This document shows positions 26,830-34,020 of a DNA stretch of 64,000 nt, one piece after another. The notes under the pieces were generated by a model. It ran no database searches. It was not told where the DNA came from and saw only the letters and a program-made list of their open reading frames with translations. The DNA comes from Leptothermofonsia sp049200465 (GTDB lineage Bacteria; Cyanobacteriota; Cyanobacteriia; Leptolyngbyales; Leptolyngbyaceae): the NCBI RefSeq assembly GCF_049200465.1, contig NZ_CP120836.1, forward strand, positions 3,782,001-3,846,000. Reading direction: 5' to 3'. Position numbers and translations under genes: made by a program. The stretch's first letter is position 1. Each line of letters starts with the position of its first letter.

Positions 26830-27297
26830 GTATCAACCCTTGTTGGAGTACTTGAGACGGTGCGATCGCCCCCAGGTTGTGCTAACGTTTGCAGAAATCG
26901 AAACAATTCTTGGGGAATGCTTGCCAGATTCCGCGCGCAGCAAACGGGGTTGGTGGAGTAATCGCAAAAAAGGTGGGCTGCAGGCATCTGCCTGGTTAGA
27001 TGCCGACTACACTGTCAAGGCATTAGATCTGGCGACAGAGCAGGTGACATTTAGCAAACCACCCTCCGTTTATAAAGTGCAGCGAATCGATGGCACAGTA
27101 CAGTGGGATGGTAGGCTAATTCGAGCTTTGCGGCAACATATGGGAATGACCCAGGCAGAACTTGCCAGAGAATTGGGAGTGCGCCAACAGACCGTCAGCG
27201 AGTGGGAAAAGGGGGATTTACACACCAACCCGTGCCACTTCCAATTACTTGACCCTCGTTGCCGAGAAAGCCGCATTCAAATACGAAGAGGGCTAAA
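26813..27297 (+). pseudogene. DUF7662-like/XRE-family regulator, frameshifted
   Basis: The first part (YQPLLEYLRRCDRPQVVLTF, FAEIETILGECLPDSARSKR) resembles a small N-terminal domain found in bacterial regulators. It is followed by an XRE helix-turn-helix: IRALRQHMGMTQAELARELG and VRQQTVSEWEKG. In the published frame the protein then runs on with unrelated sequence to 27436. One base removed from the run of five G at about 27210-27214 restores GIYTPTRATSNYLTLVAEKA then a stop at 27297. That is the normal ending of this family and lies just before the next ATG at 27300. So it is one gene of about 160 residues with a +1 indel in a G-run. Its start overlaps the phosphoesterase gene, suggesting co-transcription. 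Confidence 0.75.
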
Positions 27298-27299
27298 TC

Positions 27300-27738
27300 A
27301 TGAATCTCCCTTCTTTTCTCTGGCTCTGGAAGATTGCGGCCTGGTCAATGGGATTTGCAATCTTTGCCTACCTTCTGCTAGCCAGTTCGGGGGGATGGAT
27401 GTTGTTTTCTCGCCAAAATCAACAGTCCCGCCCTAATTGGGTGCGACCTTTTTCACTACATCACCGGAATCGCCATGATCGGATTAGTCCTGCTGTTACT
27501 GGGGATTGGCATCGTAGGGACTATAGGCCACTATGGCAGTCTGGGGCACTCATCCCATCTTCTTGCGGGGTTGGCAGTCGTTGACCTGGTATTTCTGTCT
27601 GCTTGGAGCGCCATTCAAATCAGTGAAGAACGTCCCTGGGCGAGGTGGCTTCACATTGGCACTAATACCATTCTTTGTATTGCGTTTATTTGGGTTTCTT
27701 TAACAGGCTGGAATGTTGTACAAAAGTATCTTCCCTAA
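27300..27738 (+). pseudogene. DUF4079 membrane protein, frameshifted
   Basis: The frame from ATG 27300 gives MNLPSFLWLWKIAAWSMGFA with a membrane helix up to NWVRPF. It then degenerates (SLHHRNRHDRISPAV). Removing one T from the five-T run at about 27449-27453 gives RPFHYITGIAMIGLVLLLLG and continues through GTIGHYGSLGHSSHLLAGLA, WARWLHIGTNTILCIAFIWV and SLTGWNVVQKYLP to 27738. That is a complete four-helix DUF4079 protein of about 145 residues. DUF4079 proteins are thylakoid/plastid-type membrane proteins of uncertain function. It is the second consecutive gene broken by a +1 homopolymer indel. Confidence 0.8.
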
Positions 27739-27767
27739 TGGTCTGTGCATCTACAAAGGAGCCGTTC

Positions 27768-28403
27768 ATGACTGGTGAGGTTATCGTGATTGATCATCCT
27801 CTTGTCCAGCACAAACTTACACTAATGCGCCGGGCAGAAACGAGTACGGCAAAATTTCGATCGCTCCTGATCGAGATCAGCATGCTGCTGGCCTATGAGG
27901 TAACGCGAGATTTGCCAGTTAAGTATGAACCGATTAAAACCCCACTCGCGAACATGCATGCACCCATCCTTGCCCCCGAAAAGAAGCTAGTGATTGTACC
28001 CATCATGCGGGCAGGACAGGGAATTCTCGATGGAATGCTGCAACTGATGCCATCTGCCAGGGTGGGACATATTGGCTTATACCGCGACCCTACAACGCTG
28101 ATTCCGGTTGAGTATTACTTTAAAGTGCCTCACGACATCGAAGAGCGAGACATGTTAGTAGTTGACCCCATGGTGGCCACCGGAAACTCTGCGGTTGCCG
28201 CGGTTCAGCGGCTAAAAGAAACCAGTCCCAAATCGCTCAAATTAATATGCCTCCTTGCCGCTCCAGAAGGCATCAGTAACTTTCATGAACAGCATCCCGA
28301 TGTCCCCATCTACACTGCCGCAATCGATGAAGGACTGGATGAGCACGGCTATATCATCCCAGGACTGGGAGATGCGGGCGATCGCCTCTTTGGTACGCGG
28401 TGA
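27768..28403 (+). CDS. upp: Uracil phosphoribosyltransferase
   Basis: 211 residues from ATG 27768, preceded by AAAGGAG at ideal spacing; upstream in-frame codons belong to the DUF4079 gene. Typical Upp sequence: VIDHPLVQHKLTLMRRAETS, IVPIMRAGQGILDGML, VGHIGLYRDP, PRPP-binding VVDPMVATGNSA and C-terminal YIIPGLGDAGDRLFGT. It salvages uracil to UMP with PRPP. It is followed after a repeat-rich gap by a ureidoglycolate-lyase-like gene on the same strand. Confidence 0.96.
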   Translation: MTGEVIVIDHPLVQHKLTLMRRAETSTAKFRSLLIEISMLLAYEVTRDLPVKYEPIKTPLANMHAPILAPEKKLVIVPIMRAGQGILDGMLQLMPSARVGHIGLYRDPTTLIPVEYYFKVPHDIEERDMLVVDPMVATGNSAVAAVQRLKETSPKSLKLICLLAAPEGISNFHEQHPDVPIYTAAIDEGLDEHGYIIPGLGDAGDRLFGTR

Positions 28404-28538
28404 GAAAGGAGGCAAAAGCGGCAAGAGGTAGATGAGTGGGGGAGTGGAAGGGTGGGAAGGTGGGGGTGGAGAAACCTCACCTATCACCTATCATTCCACC
28501 ACCACCTCACCCTCACACCTCTCTAACAACTAACAACC

Positions 28539-29039
28539 ATGAAAACCCATCTTTTGAGACAAGTCCCCGCCCTCGAAATAACCCCGGAGCTTTTCGAGCC
28601 ATTTGGTCAGGTCATCTTTGCTTCCGAAGATGGTGTGCCTTACGGTCCTGCAGATGCTCAACTGCAATTGCAGAACGGCATCCCCCGCTTTTACATCATG
28701 CGATTACGCGATCGCGGGCAAAGATTTCACAAAATTACCCGCCACTTACGCTGCACCCAATGCCTTGGCTCCCTGGAAGGCAAGGACTGGTTGATTGGAG
28801 TTGCCTCCGCCTCTGATGCCCCCTACCCCAATTGGGAAGCCATTACTGCCTTTCGAATTCCCGGCAACTGTTTCATCAAGTTAGAGATGGGAACCTGGCA
28901 TGCTGGCCCCTACTTTGAGCATACCAGCGTTGATTTTTACAATCTTGAACTCAGCGATACCAATCTCGTTGACCACGATACCTGCGATTTGCTGGAACGT
29001 TTTGGGGTTGAGTTTGAAATCCTTGCATCAGCAGATTGA
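28539..29039 (+). CDS. Ureidoglycolate lyase family protein
   Basis: 166 residues matching the AllA-type cupin fold: LTPELFEPFG-like start (ITPELFEPFGQVI), IMRLRDRGQRFHKITRHLRC, QCLGSLEGKDWLIGVA, IPGNCFIKLEMGTWHAGPYF. AllA releases glyoxylate and urea from ureidoglycolate at the end of purine breakdown. Cyanobacterial members are often annotated this way without other allantoin genes, and none is present here, so the substrate is uncertain. It precedes the convergent BON-like gene by about 40 bases. Confidence 0.8.
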   Translation: MKTHLLRQVPALEITPELFEPFGQVIFASEDGVPYGPADAQLQLQNGIPRFYIMRLRDRGQRFHKITRHLRCTQCLGSLEGKDWLIGVASASDAPYPNWEAITAFRIPGNCFIKLEMGTWHAGPYFEHTSVDFYNLELSDTNLVDHDTCDLLERFGVEFEILASAD

Positions 29040-29080
29040 TCGCTCTTCTGAGGCGAGGGCGATCAATCCACTGTTTAGCG

Positions 29081-29449
29081 TTAAATCTCTACCAATCGAA
29101 CTCCATAGGTTTCGACATTTAATGTGCCATTCACAGTTCCAGCAACCTCTACCATCTGAGTCAGGACCTGGCGATCATGCACCTGTCCCCGTAAAACAAT
29201 CACAGCCCCCCGTTGTGTAACATGCAAATGTTCCAGATATTGGGGAGCAAACTTCTGGTGAAGTACTTGCACAACTCGCTTAGCCAGACCGCTGTGGTCA
29301 TATTCCCCATTTAAACCCACTAAACCCACGCGCTCTGGTGGAATGGTTTTGAAAAAATTGAGTAAACCTGGGTAGGACTCTAACGCCTCGAAGTGGTAGG
29401 AGACCGACCAGTCTAGTTCCAAATCTGAAGAAATCCCTAATAAGCGCAT
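29081..29449 (-). CDS. Conserved cyanobacterial protein with a BON-like half
   Basis: 122 residues. The first half (MRLLGISSDLELDWSVSYHF, PGLLNFFKTIPPERVGLVGL) is of unknown type. The second half (QYLEHLHVTQRGAVIVLRGQ, LTQMVEVAGTVNGTLNVETY) looks like a BON domain, a small alpha/beta fold found in osmotic-shock and secretin proteins. No signal peptide is visible. It is convergent with the ureidoglycolate-lyase-like gene. Confidence 0.65.
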   Translation of the reverse strand: MRLLGISSDLELDWSVSYHFEALESYPGLLNFFKTIPPERVGLVGLNGEYDHSGLAKRVVQVLHQKFAPQYLEHLHVTQRGAVIVLRGQVHDRQVLTQMVEVAGTVNGTLNVETYGVRLVEI

Positions 29450-29751
29450 AGATCCACTGCCTCTTAATCAAGAGTAATGGTAGAAGCCATGGACAATAAG
29501 GATAGAAATGAGCTGAGTGTAACCCTATCGCATTCAGTTTGTTAAGAACCGTTAAAATACTACCTGTTTGGGAAATTAGGGCAAGGCCCAATCTGGTTAT
29601 TGAGTTTCGACAGCATCTTCTTATCTTGAAGAGACAAGACCTATAAAATCTTTAGATTTCTACCCCAGATTTCTACCCCCGGAAGGGAGTTGTTTTTGGG
29701 CTGCTTTTCGAGAGTAGTCTCGTTATGAGATCAATCACGTCATACCATTAA

Positions 29752-29780
29752 AAAGCCTGGCTCATTGAGTCAGGCTTTAT
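29752..29780 (-). terminator. Intrinsic terminator of petG
   Basis: On the minus strand AAAGCCTGACTCAATGAGCC AGGCTTTTT forms a seven-to-eight-base-pair stem (AAGCCTG/CAGGCTT) followed by a run of T, 37 bases beyond the petG stop. This is the clearest factor-independent terminator in the window. Confidence 0.8.
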
Positions 29781-29816
29781 GCTTTATTAGCTTTTGCTCT
29801 ATTAAGCGATCGCCCA

Positions 29817-29930
29817 CTAAATCCCCACTTGGTTGCCACGCTTATACTGCAAATAAGCTGCAACGAATAAACCAGCCAGGGTAATGGGAACTAGACCAAG
29901 CACAATGCCGCAAAGAATAGGTTCTACCAA
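29817..29930 (-). CDS. petG: Cytochrome b6f complex subunit 5 (PetG)
   Basis: A 37-codon gene with a TTG start, easily missed. The product begins VEPILCGIVLGLVPITLAGL after the initiator and ends with LQYKRGNQVGI, a single membrane helix with the conserved VEP start and LQY(K/R)RG exit. AAGGAG lies about seven bases upstream of TTG 29930, and a terminator follows the stop. PetG is a small subunit needed for cytochrome b6f assembly in the thylakoid. The neighbouring divergent cytochrome c gene is a commonly seen partner in cyanobacteria. Confidence 0.95.
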   Translation of the reverse strand: MVEPILCGIVLGLVPITLAGLFVAAYLQYKRGNQVGI

Positions 29931-30251
29931 GTTGCTTCTCCTTAATAATCAGCAGACAGGGTTATACAATGTCTATCTACCATCCATCGTACTATAGCGG
30001 TTCAGCAAAAGCACTCTGTCCATACTGGAAACCATTCCCGCAGTCGATAGCAAATTTTCTACTGATATAGCTTAGCCACCAGGCTTAGGACGAGGTGCAG
30101 GGGTGGAAGCCCTGCACCTCGTTCAAATTTCAAGCAGGATCGCTATACAAGCCTTTACCAAATTGCAAAGTTATCTGAAGAAGCTCTAAAGTATAGAAGT
30201 CTGTTCCTATCCCTCTCAAAATCTTTTCTATTAACTTTTTAGATAAGACTT
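29931..30251. other. Divergent promoter region between petG and the cytochrome c gene
   Basis: Contains family A copy 7 (30064-30149) with its GGATCGCTATA end. Either side is AT-rich sequence suitable for the two divergent promoters, but I cannot define -10/-35 boxes with confidence. Confidence 0.45.
30064..30149. repeat. Family A element, copy 7 (hybrid end)
   Basis: TGATATAGCTTAGCCACCAG, GCTTAGGACGAGGTGCAGGG, GTGGAAGCCCTGCACCTCGT, then TCAAATTTCAAGCAGGATCG CTATAC. The central GAGGTGCAGGG/CCCTGCACCTC is a perfect 11-base-pair stem. The right terminus AGGATCGCTATA is the family B terminus, so the two families share end sequences. Confidence 0.75.
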
Positions 30252-30626
30252 TTGGATAACCAACTGCTCAAGAACCAAGACTTTACTCTGCGGATTGCGC
30301 TAGCAGTTTTAGCAATCCTGCTAATTATCGGTTTGGCTTTTTGGGGTGTACACCAATTTCGCCTTTCCGATCCCTACATACGTACAGTTCTTTCCCTTAA
30401 AGGAGATGAGGTTCAGGGGCACGCCATTTTTCAGATGAACTGCTCAGGCTGCCACGGGCTCCAGGCAGATGGCCACGTGGGACCCAGCCTTAAAGGCGTT
30501 TCCGAGCGAAAGTCGAAAGTCAGCCTGATCTATCAGGTAATCAGCGGTAAAACTCCTCCCATGCCTCAATTTCAACCAACTCCCCAGGAGATGGCAGATT
30601 TGCTGAGTTATCTGGAAAGCCTTTGA
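30252..30626 (+). CDS. Membrane-anchored c-type cytochrome (CytM-like)
   Basis: An N-terminal membrane anchor (residues 14-34, RIALAVLAILLIIGLAFWG) is followed by one class I haem c domain with C64-SG-C67-H68 and the axial methionine M104 in TPPMPQF. The size, anchor and FRLSDPY/VLSLKGD start fit cyanobacterial cytochrome cM, a low-abundance carrier linked to stress and to balancing respiration and photosynthesis. The TTG 30252 start is the only one giving the full anchor. It is divergent from petG. Confidence 0.85.
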   Translation: MDNQLLKNQDFTLRIALAVLAILLIIGLAFWGVHQFRLSDPYIRTVLSLKGDEVQGHAIFQMNCSGCHGLQADGHVGPSLKGVSERKSKVSLIYQVISGKTPPMPQFQPTPQEMADLLSYLESL

Positions 30627-30679
30627 AAGAAGGCAGAGGGAAAAGAGTACATGGGTGGATGAGTGGGAGGGTAGATGAG

Positions 30680-30788
30680 TATAGTGATCCTATTTGGATT
30701 GTGAGAAAGTTTGGATTGTGAGAAAGGATTCCGCAGGAATCCTTTCTCACAAAGCTTCTCAATCTCACGACTGATTTAGAACTGCTAT
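30680..30788. repeat. Family B element, copy 3
   Basis: TATAGTGATCCTATTTGGAT TGTGAGAAAG, a tandem TTTGGATTGTGAGAAAG, then GATTCCGCAGGAATCCTTTC TCACAAAGC ... GAACTGCTATAG. GTGAGAAAGGATTCC pairs perfectly with GGAATCCTTTCTCAC (15 base pairs). TATAG termini mark both ends. Confidence 0.85.
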
Positions 30789-30914
30789 AGCGGTAGTCAT
30801 TATGGTTAGGACATGGTTAGGACGGGGTGCAGGGGTGGAACCCCTGGCTGGGGGCTTCGCCCCCACTCCCTCTCTAATTCCAATGTCCTAACCTACCCGC
30901 GTAGAGCTATATAG
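30785..30914. repeat. Family A element, copy 8
   Basis: TATAGCGGTAGTCATTATGG, tandem GGTTAGGACat/GGTTAGGACg, GGGTGCAGGGGTGGAACCCC, TGGCTGGGGGCTTCGCCCCC ACTCCCTCTCTAATTCCAAT GTCCTAACCTACCCGCGTAG AGCTATATA. This is one of the best-preserved copies. The hairpin GGGGGC-TTC-GCCCCC and the outer TATAGC/GCTATA arms are clear. Confidence 0.9.
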
Positions 30915-31048
30915 AGAGTACAGGAAGGGGAGCGGGAAAGTAGTCGGCTGGGGAGTAACGGAGTGCTGGGTACTGGAGGTAAAGAGGAATCGCCCTCTCA
31001 CCCCTCACTCTCCACCCCTCACTTCACTGGCGACCAACAAATAACCCC

Positions 31049-31132
31049 TAAGGGACTCGCCGAGAAATAACATCCCACTTTCATCTACCCATCCACCCCG
31101 TTCAACTTGGGATTTTATTTGTACGTTGATCC
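31049..31132. repeat. Family D element, copy 1
   Basis: TAAGGGACTCGCCGAGAAAT AACATCCCACTTTCATCTAC CCATCCACCCCGTTCAACTT GGGATTTTATTTGTACGTTG ATCC. Its reverse complement recurs at 45492-45583 with an eight-base length difference and few substitutions. Both copies lie just 3' of a minus-strand ABC-type binding-protein gene. Confidence 0.85.
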
Positions 31133-31144
31133 TTAACAACTTCT

Positions 31145-32353
31145 TCAACTCCTGGTACTGCCAATGACTCCTTCCACTAACCAATCCATTGTTTCCAACT
31201 GAGGATCGGTTTGTTTAAACTCTTTGCCTGCTGGAATAACCACTTTCCCGGTATTGTCTTTTATTTCTCCCTTGTAAATCACAAGCGTACCTTCCATTAG
31301 CTTCGCTTTAGCGGCGTCCGCATCTTTTTTGGCGGCTTCGCTGACGGCAGGGCCGTAATCAGATAGCTTGACAAACCCATCCTTATATCCCCCTCTGACC
31401 AGATGGGGAATCCCCTCGCTCATGAGGGTCTTGCCACCCAGGATTGCTTCAGCATAGTTGGTGTAAATCTTTGTCCAGTCCCACTCGGCACCGGTGAGGT
31501 AGCCTTTGGGGGCCAGAGAAGATTGGTTGGTATGGTAGCCGGTACAGTAGATACTCCGCTTCTCTGCGGTTTCCATAATGACTTTGGGGCCGTCTACATG
31601 GCATGTAATCACGTCAATGCTCTGGTCGGCCATGCTATTGGCAGCTTCGGCTTCTTTAACGGGGAGCGCCCAATCGCCGGTGAGGACGACCTGAGTAGTG
31701 ACTTTAGGGTTAACGGTACGGGCACCCAGGGTGTAGCTGTTAATATTTCGAAGCACTTGAGGAATAGGTTTAGCGGCGATGAAACCAAGCTTACCTGTTT
31801 TGGACGTGTGGGCAGCAACGATACCTGCCACGTATTGCGCTTCGTCGATATAACCAAAATAGCTGCCGACGTTGTTGGGGTGTTTCCCTTCTTGATAAAG
31901 CCCACCGCAGTGAAAGAATTGGATTTCTGGGTTTTCCTGGGCAATCTTCAGAATGTGAGGGTCAAAGTAGCCAAAAGATGTGGGGAAGAGGACTGTCACC
32001 CCATCCTGGTTGATCATGTTCAGCATGACTTCCTGCACTTCCGTTGTTTCAGGAACGTTTGCCTGCTCAATGGTTTTTACCCCTGTCACTTTGGAGACGC
32101 CTTCTTTCCCTTCAAAGTGAGCCTGGTTATAGCCATAGTCATCTTTGGGCCCCACGTAGATGAAGCCCATTGAAATTTCTTTGCCGCCAGTAGCAGGGCT
32201 GGGGCTACTCGTGCCACCATCCGGAGTTGAGATGGGACTGGGACTGCATCCGGCCCAAAACTGCGAGGTTGCGCCAAAGGCTCCGACTGCCAGTAGTCCA
32301 CGAATGACCTGACGGCGGGGAATGGATAAGGGACGGTTATGGTTCACGTTCAA
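31145..32353 (-). CDS. BMP-family ABC transporter substrate-binding lipoprotein
   Basis: A twin-arginine-type signal (R13-R14 in IPRRQVIRGLLAVGAFG) ends in lipobox WAGC36. The mature part is a BMP/Med-family binding protein (MGFIYVGPKDDYGYNQAHFE, GVTVLFPTSFGYFDPH, GYIDEAQYVAGIVAA). Members of this family such as PnrA bind purine nucleosides and feed Nup-type ABC importers. No permease or ATPase gene is next to it, so the partner must be elsewhere. The nearby xanthine-dehydrogenase-like and upp genes are consistent with a nucleobase/nucleoside ligand, which is inference. Confidence 0.9.
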   Translation of the reverse strand: MNVNHNRPLSIPRRQVIRGLLAVGAFGATSQFWAGCSPSPISTPDGGTSSPSPATGGKEISMGFIYVGPKDDYGYNQAHFEGKEGVSKVTGVKTIEQANVPETTEVQEVMLNMINQDGVTVLFPTSFGYFDPHILKIAQENPEIQFFHCGGLYQEGKHPNNVGSYFGYIDEAQYVAGIVAAHTSKTGKLGFIAAKPIPQVLRNINSYTLGARTVNPKVTTQVVLTGDWALPVKEAEAANSMADQSIDVITCHVDGPKVIMETAEKRSIYCTGYHTNQSSLAPKGYLTGAEWDWTKIYTNYAEAILGGKTLMSEGIPHLVRGGYKDGFVKLSDYGPAVSEAAKKDADAAKAKLMEGTLVIYKGEIKDNTGKVVIPAGKEFKQTDPQLETMDWLVEGVIGSTRS

Positions 32354-32495
32354 CTCCTCCTTGGCAGAGATAAATGGGTCACTTTGTTGCTATGTCATAT
32401 GCGTTAGATTACAGAGGCGATCGCAGCGCATGGGGATGATCAAATCACTGTGCTGGAGCCAAACATTGTTACTTTAGATACATTTCAATCTCCCT

Positions 32496-33674
32496 ATGAA
32501 ACCCTTTGACTGGATTGTGATTGGCGCAGGAATTACGGGAGCGGCACTGAGTTATGAACTCGTCAAACGGGGGTTTTCGGTACTTCTGTTAGAGCGACAT
32601 TCCCTCCTTCAGGGCTCAACCCGGTTTGGTTATGGTGGGCTGGCTTACTGGTCTGGAACCACAGACCTGACACGTCAGATTTGTGCTGAAGGAAAAGCGA
32701 TTCATCAAACCCTGTCGCAAGAACTAGAGGCGGATACCCAGTTCCGGGAGCTCGATCTGGTGTTAACTATTACCCCGGATGCGGATCTGGAGGCCACTGC
32801 CCAGTCCTATGCCCATTTTGCCGATCCGCCCAGGTTGGTGAGCGTGAAGGAAGCCTGTGAACTGGAACCGCTGCTGAACCCGGCGGCGATCGCGGGTGCC
32901 CTCACAGTTAAGCATGGACACATTGCTCCAGAGGTCACAGCCCGCGCCTACACTCAGGCATTCACTCGACTGGGAGGAAGGGTAAAGGTGGGGCAGGTGA
33001 CCAGACTGTTGCACGGCGAAAACCTGCGGATCATCGGGGTGGCCTGTGGAGAAGAGGTCTACCACAGTGCGAATGTTGCCGTTTGTGCCGGGGCTCTAAG
33101 TCGATCGCTCCTGAAAGCTGCCGGAATCCCTGTGCGGCTTTACTTTACCCATGCCGAACTGGTGGAGACACCTCCCGTTGACCTGAACCTGCGAACTTTA
33201 GTGATGCCAGCCGATACCCAACGGTTTCAGCTTGAAGCCGAGGCCAGCAAAGCAGAGCTGGATGCCCTGTGGGATCAACCGGGATACGAACCAGCACCCG
33301 CAATTCTGGACGCAGGAGCTATTCAGATGAGGGATGGGACCCTGCGCATGGGTCAGGTCAGCCGCACTTTAACCGACCCCGATGCGCCGGTGGATGCCCA
33401 AAAGAGTGAAACAGAAATCCGAACCCAGGTTGGACGTATCTTGCCTGCCTTAAAGGATCTGCCGGGAATCTGGCACCACTGCCTGATTGCATTCAGCCGC
33501 GATCGCCTCCCCCTGATCGGCGCAATTCCTGGCCATGAGGGTGTTCACCTGTTTTCCGGGTTCAGCAATCCGCTAGCGATCGTTCCTCCGCTGGCGCGAC
33601 GCTTTGCCCAAAATGCAGCCGGAAAACCCGATGAACTCCTGGCACAGCTATCTCCTGCAAGATTTGGGCAATAA
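32496..33674 (+). CDS. FAD-dependent oxidoreductase (D-amino-acid-oxidase/ThiO family)
   Basis: The N-terminal dinucleotide fold DWIVIGAGITGAALSYELVK and the ERHSLLQGST segment, plus C-terminal CLIAFSRDRLPLIGAIPGHE and GLHLFSGFSNPLA-like sequence (HLFSGFSNPLAIVP), identify the DAO superfamily of amine/amino-acid oxidases. Substrate specificity cannot be read from sequence. It is divergent from the BMP gene with about 140 bases between. Confidence 0.9.
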   Translation: MKPFDWIVIGAGITGAALSYELVKRGFSVLLLERHSLLQGSTRFGYGGLAYWSGTTDLTRQICAEGKAIHQTLSQELEADTQFRELDLVLTITPDADLEATAQSYAHFADPPRLVSVKEACELEPLLNPAAIAGALTVKHGHIAPEVTARAYTQAFTRLGGRVKVGQVTRLLHGENLRIIGVACGEEVYHSANVAVCAGALSRSLLKAAGIPVRLYFTHAELVETPPVDLNLRTLVMPADTQRFQLEAEASKAELDALWDQPGYEPAPAILDAGAIQMRDGTLRMGQVSRTLTDPDAPVDAQKSETEIRTQVGRILPALKDLPGIWHHCLIAFSRDRLPLIGAIPGHEGVHLFSGFSNPLAIVPPLARRFAQNAAGKPDELLAQLSPARFGQ

Positions 33675-34020
33675 GCAACAACGCACTCTAGGCAGTAACC
33701 CTCTGAAATTGGGTTAGCCAGAAAAGTTCTCCCAGCTTACCGGTGAAAGAGCAGTGTAAGTATTCTTCCACCCCAAAGAAACCCCTGGAGTATTGATTTT
33801 GTTTGGGTGATATAACTGTCGCCAGGTGGCTTAGAACATTGGTTTTAAATGTGGGGCGTGGGGGCGAATCACCCAGCCAGGGGTCCACCCCTGCACCCCG
33901 TCCTAACCAGAATGACTACCGCTATACTACTTTTCAGTAACGCCCAAATTTCAAGCAGGGTCACCATAGAAGAGGAAACAGAAGAGAAACCGATTCTGGC
34001 TCCTGGCTTCTATTCTTAAA
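33675..34020. other. Intergenic region between convergent genes
   Basis: Family A copy 9 occupies 33810-33927. A short CAAATTTCAAGCAGGGTCAC CATAG piece (33946-33970) is another copy of the shared family A/B terminus. A TTCTGGCTCCTGGCTTCTA unit (33995-34013) recurs at 41271 in a hairpin and, in similar form, near 63117. No gene is seen. Confidence 0.6.
33810..33927. repeat. Family A element, copy 9
   Basis: GATATAACTGTCGCCAGGTG GCTTAGAACATTGG ... GTGGGGCGTGGGGGCGAATC ACCCAGCCAGGGGTCCACCC CTGCACCCCGTCCTAACCAG AATGACTACCGCTATAC. It is inverted relative to copy 8. Confidence 0.8.

Larger units (their letters stand above)
30627..31144. other. Repeat-filled intergenic region
   Basis: Family B copy 3 (30680-30788) runs directly into family A copy 8 (30785-30914). 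A stretch of low-complexity purine/pyrimidine units follows (30915-31045), then family D copy 1 (31049-31132) close to the 3' end of the binding-protein gene. No gene is seen. Confidence 0.7.

Noticed and set aside
31403..32173. 256-codon open frame opposite the BMP binding protein
   Set aside because: Antisense shadow of a clear lipoprotein gene; cysteine/valine-rich sequence without protein-like motifs.
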